Source: Capilliphycus robustus (GTDB taxonomy: Bacteria; Cyanobacteriota; Cyanobacteriia; Cyanobacteriales; Microcoleaceae). Taken from it: a stretch of DNA of 64,000 nt. Location: the NCBI RefSeq assembly GCF_034932365.1, contig NZ_JAYGHR010000002.1, forward strand, positions 62,001 through 126,000. The letters run 5' to 3'. Of this stretch, positions 63,296 to 64,000 are shown one piece after another. A program made the translations under genes and the position numbers. The first letter of the stretch is position 1; every line of letters begins with the position of its first letter. The notes under the pieces are model-generated. The model saw nothing but the letters and a program-made list of their open reading frames with translations. It was not told where the DNA came from and did no database searches.

Positions 63296-63447
63296 TATAA
63301 AAGTCTCCGTGAGTTGCAGGTGCGATCGCGTTGATTGCGAAGATCTTCTTTCATCAGTTCATAAACTCTATCACAAAGTTTTCGCAGTAAAATTGGATCG
63401 TTAGTGACCTTTTTAATTAATTTAGCTTCGACATCTTTATCGGACAT
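63295..63447 (-). CDS. Small helical protein coupled to the tube gene
   Basis: 50 residues: MSDKDVEAKLIKKVTNDPIL, then LRKLCDRVYELMKEDLRNQR. It starts from an ATG with AGGA upstream (about 10 bases) and ends in a TAATG overlap with the gp19-type gene. Its RVYELMKEDLRNQRDR motif resembles the helical repeats in the 439-residue protein of the same cluster. Short genes of this kind occur in injection clusters beside the tube gene; the function is unknown. Confidence 0.6.
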   Translation of the reverse strand: MSDKDVEAKLIKKVTNDPILLRKLCDRVYELMKEDLRNQRDRTCNSRRLL

Positions 63448-63452
63448 TTTAA

Positions 63453-64000
63453 TTAATTTTCCTCCTGATTTTGCTTTAATTCCCGAATCGGAATTAATCC
63501 CGCAGAATGTAGTAAATGTTGTCCTTCATCGGTTTTCATTATATTAGAAAAAACCTGACCCGCAGAATCTTTTCCGCCTTCTTTTTTATAAATCACAGCA
63601 ATTGCATATCCCAAAGGATAATCTCCTTGTTCAAAAACTTTAGGATTGGGTTTGTAGCTTCCTTTATCCATACATAAATCGGTTTCTGGTGTGATTGAAC
63701 TGCCATTATTCTGTATAATAGGCTGCACTGCTGTCAGTTTCCCTTCTCCGACAATTGCTAAAGGATAGACAGAACACTGGTTAAACACTTTGCTGAACAA
63801 ATCAATCCCAATCGTTGCTTGACCTCCTTGTTCAAATTCGGCTAAAGCGATTGCTTGTCCTTTAGTATATCCTGTTTGTGTGCAAGCTTTTTTATCTTCA
63901 TCAATAAGATTTCTAAAGTTATTGATTTCTGCTTCATTTTTCCAGGCTAAATTTTCAAAAAGTGAAGTCACCAGAAACACTTCTTCGGGATTTTTATTAC
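63453..64000 (-). CDS. PstS-like substrate-binding domain protein (partial, cut by window edge)
   Basis: At least 182 residues, open to the right edge (NKNPEEVFLVTSLFENLAW). Features of the phosphate-binding-protein-like fold: QATIGIDLFSKVFNQCSVYP, TETDLCMDKGSYKPN-like loop, PLGYAIAVIYKKEGGKDSAG, and TDEGQHLLHSAGLIPIREL, the typical PstS-family end. The missing N-terminus could hold a signal peptide or another domain, such as a kinase. It ends 5 bases before the 50-residue gene, so it is probably the first visible gene of the injection cluster operon. It is unlikely to serve an ABC transporter. Confidence 0.65.
   Translation of the reverse strand, partial: NKNPEEVFLVTSLFENLAWKNEAEINNFRNLIDEDKKACTQTGYTKGQAIALAEFEQGGQATIGIDLFSKVFNQCSVYPLAIVGEGKLTAVQPIIQNNGSSITPETDLCMDKGSYKPNPKVFEQGDYPLGYAIAVIYKKEGGKDSAGQVFSNIMKTDEGQHLLHSAGLIPIRELKQNQEEN

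Noticed and set aside
1..64000. tRNA and rRNA genes
   Set aside because: I saw no cloverleaf with a recognisable T-loop and anticodon arm and no rRNA-like sequence; a tRNA search program could still find one in the gaps.

Overview
The window is a cyanobacterial chromosome segment. HIP1-type GCGATCGC octamers are scattered through both genes and spacers. The gene content is also cyanobacterial: a phytochrome-like GAF protein, DUF1822, orthocaspases, Nif11-leader lanthipeptide precursors, a PEP-CTERM protein and a contractile injection cluster. Moderate-to-low GC and many decaying mobile elements suggest a filamentous or colonial Oscillatoriales-like genome, but the genus cannot be fixed from this sequence.

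Layout. 1-11.9 kb: the start of glyQ, an IS200/IS605-type tnpB element, a pseudouridine synthase, an NfeD-like protein, a stand-alone DXCF-type GAF protein, a very large Ser/Thr kinase-ATPase-GAF-histidine kinase, and a WecA-type sugar-phosphate transferase. 12-15.2 kb: a PEP-CTERM protein, a deleted transposon with perfect 27-bp inverted repeats, and a LamG-domain membrane protein. 15.6-26.6 kb: an apparently intact type III-B CRISPR module (cas10, cmr3, cmr4, cmr5, and one gene that joins Cmr6- and Cmr1-like domains), then a CARF-HEPN nuclease, a P-loop kinase-WYL protein and a 19-repeat array. 27-31 kb: a haemagglutinin fragment, a transglutaminase-like protein and a peptidoglycan hydrolase. 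31.2-39.7 kb: a minus-strand set made of a small membrane protein, an orthocaspase, a second protein with caspase, STAND-NTPase and WD40 regions, and a ligand-binding receptor-like protein overlapping it by 4 nt. This looks like a signalling or cell-death module. 39.7-44.8 kb: a class II lanthipeptide cluster with two precursors, LanM and a truncated MFS exporter. 44.8-46.4 kb: DUF1822 and a sigma factor.

47-53.2 kb holds a second, eroded CRISPR region: a CARF protein, a possible cas1 remnant, a 7-repeat array with a different repeat, cas2, a frameshifted NYN nuclease, and an in-frame Cas10::Cmr3 fusion followed by the tail of a Cmr6-Cmr1-like gene. Compared with the intact locus at 15.6-21.2 kb, the second operon appears to have lost the Cas10 tail, the front of Cmr3, cmr4, cmr5 and most of the Cmr6-Cmr1 gene. 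53.2-55 kb is a pile of broken elements (tnpB fragment, RAYT-like transposase fragment, PatG-like C-terminus). 55-58.8 kb: an AIPR-family anti-phage candidate, a Tat-exported aldo/keto reductase and a truncated PEBP gene. 58.9-64 kb: part of a contractile injection system (spike, tube-associated protein, gp19-type tube protein and small accessory proteins) running off the right edge.

The region is dense in defence and conflict genes. The most unusual items are the Cas10::Cmr3 fusion, the kinase-WYL partner of the CARF nuclease, the double-caspase/STAND/receptor operon, and a duplicated hairpin element with a compensatory base change between the lanthipeptide precursor genes. All family names are from reading sequence motifs; no searches were run.
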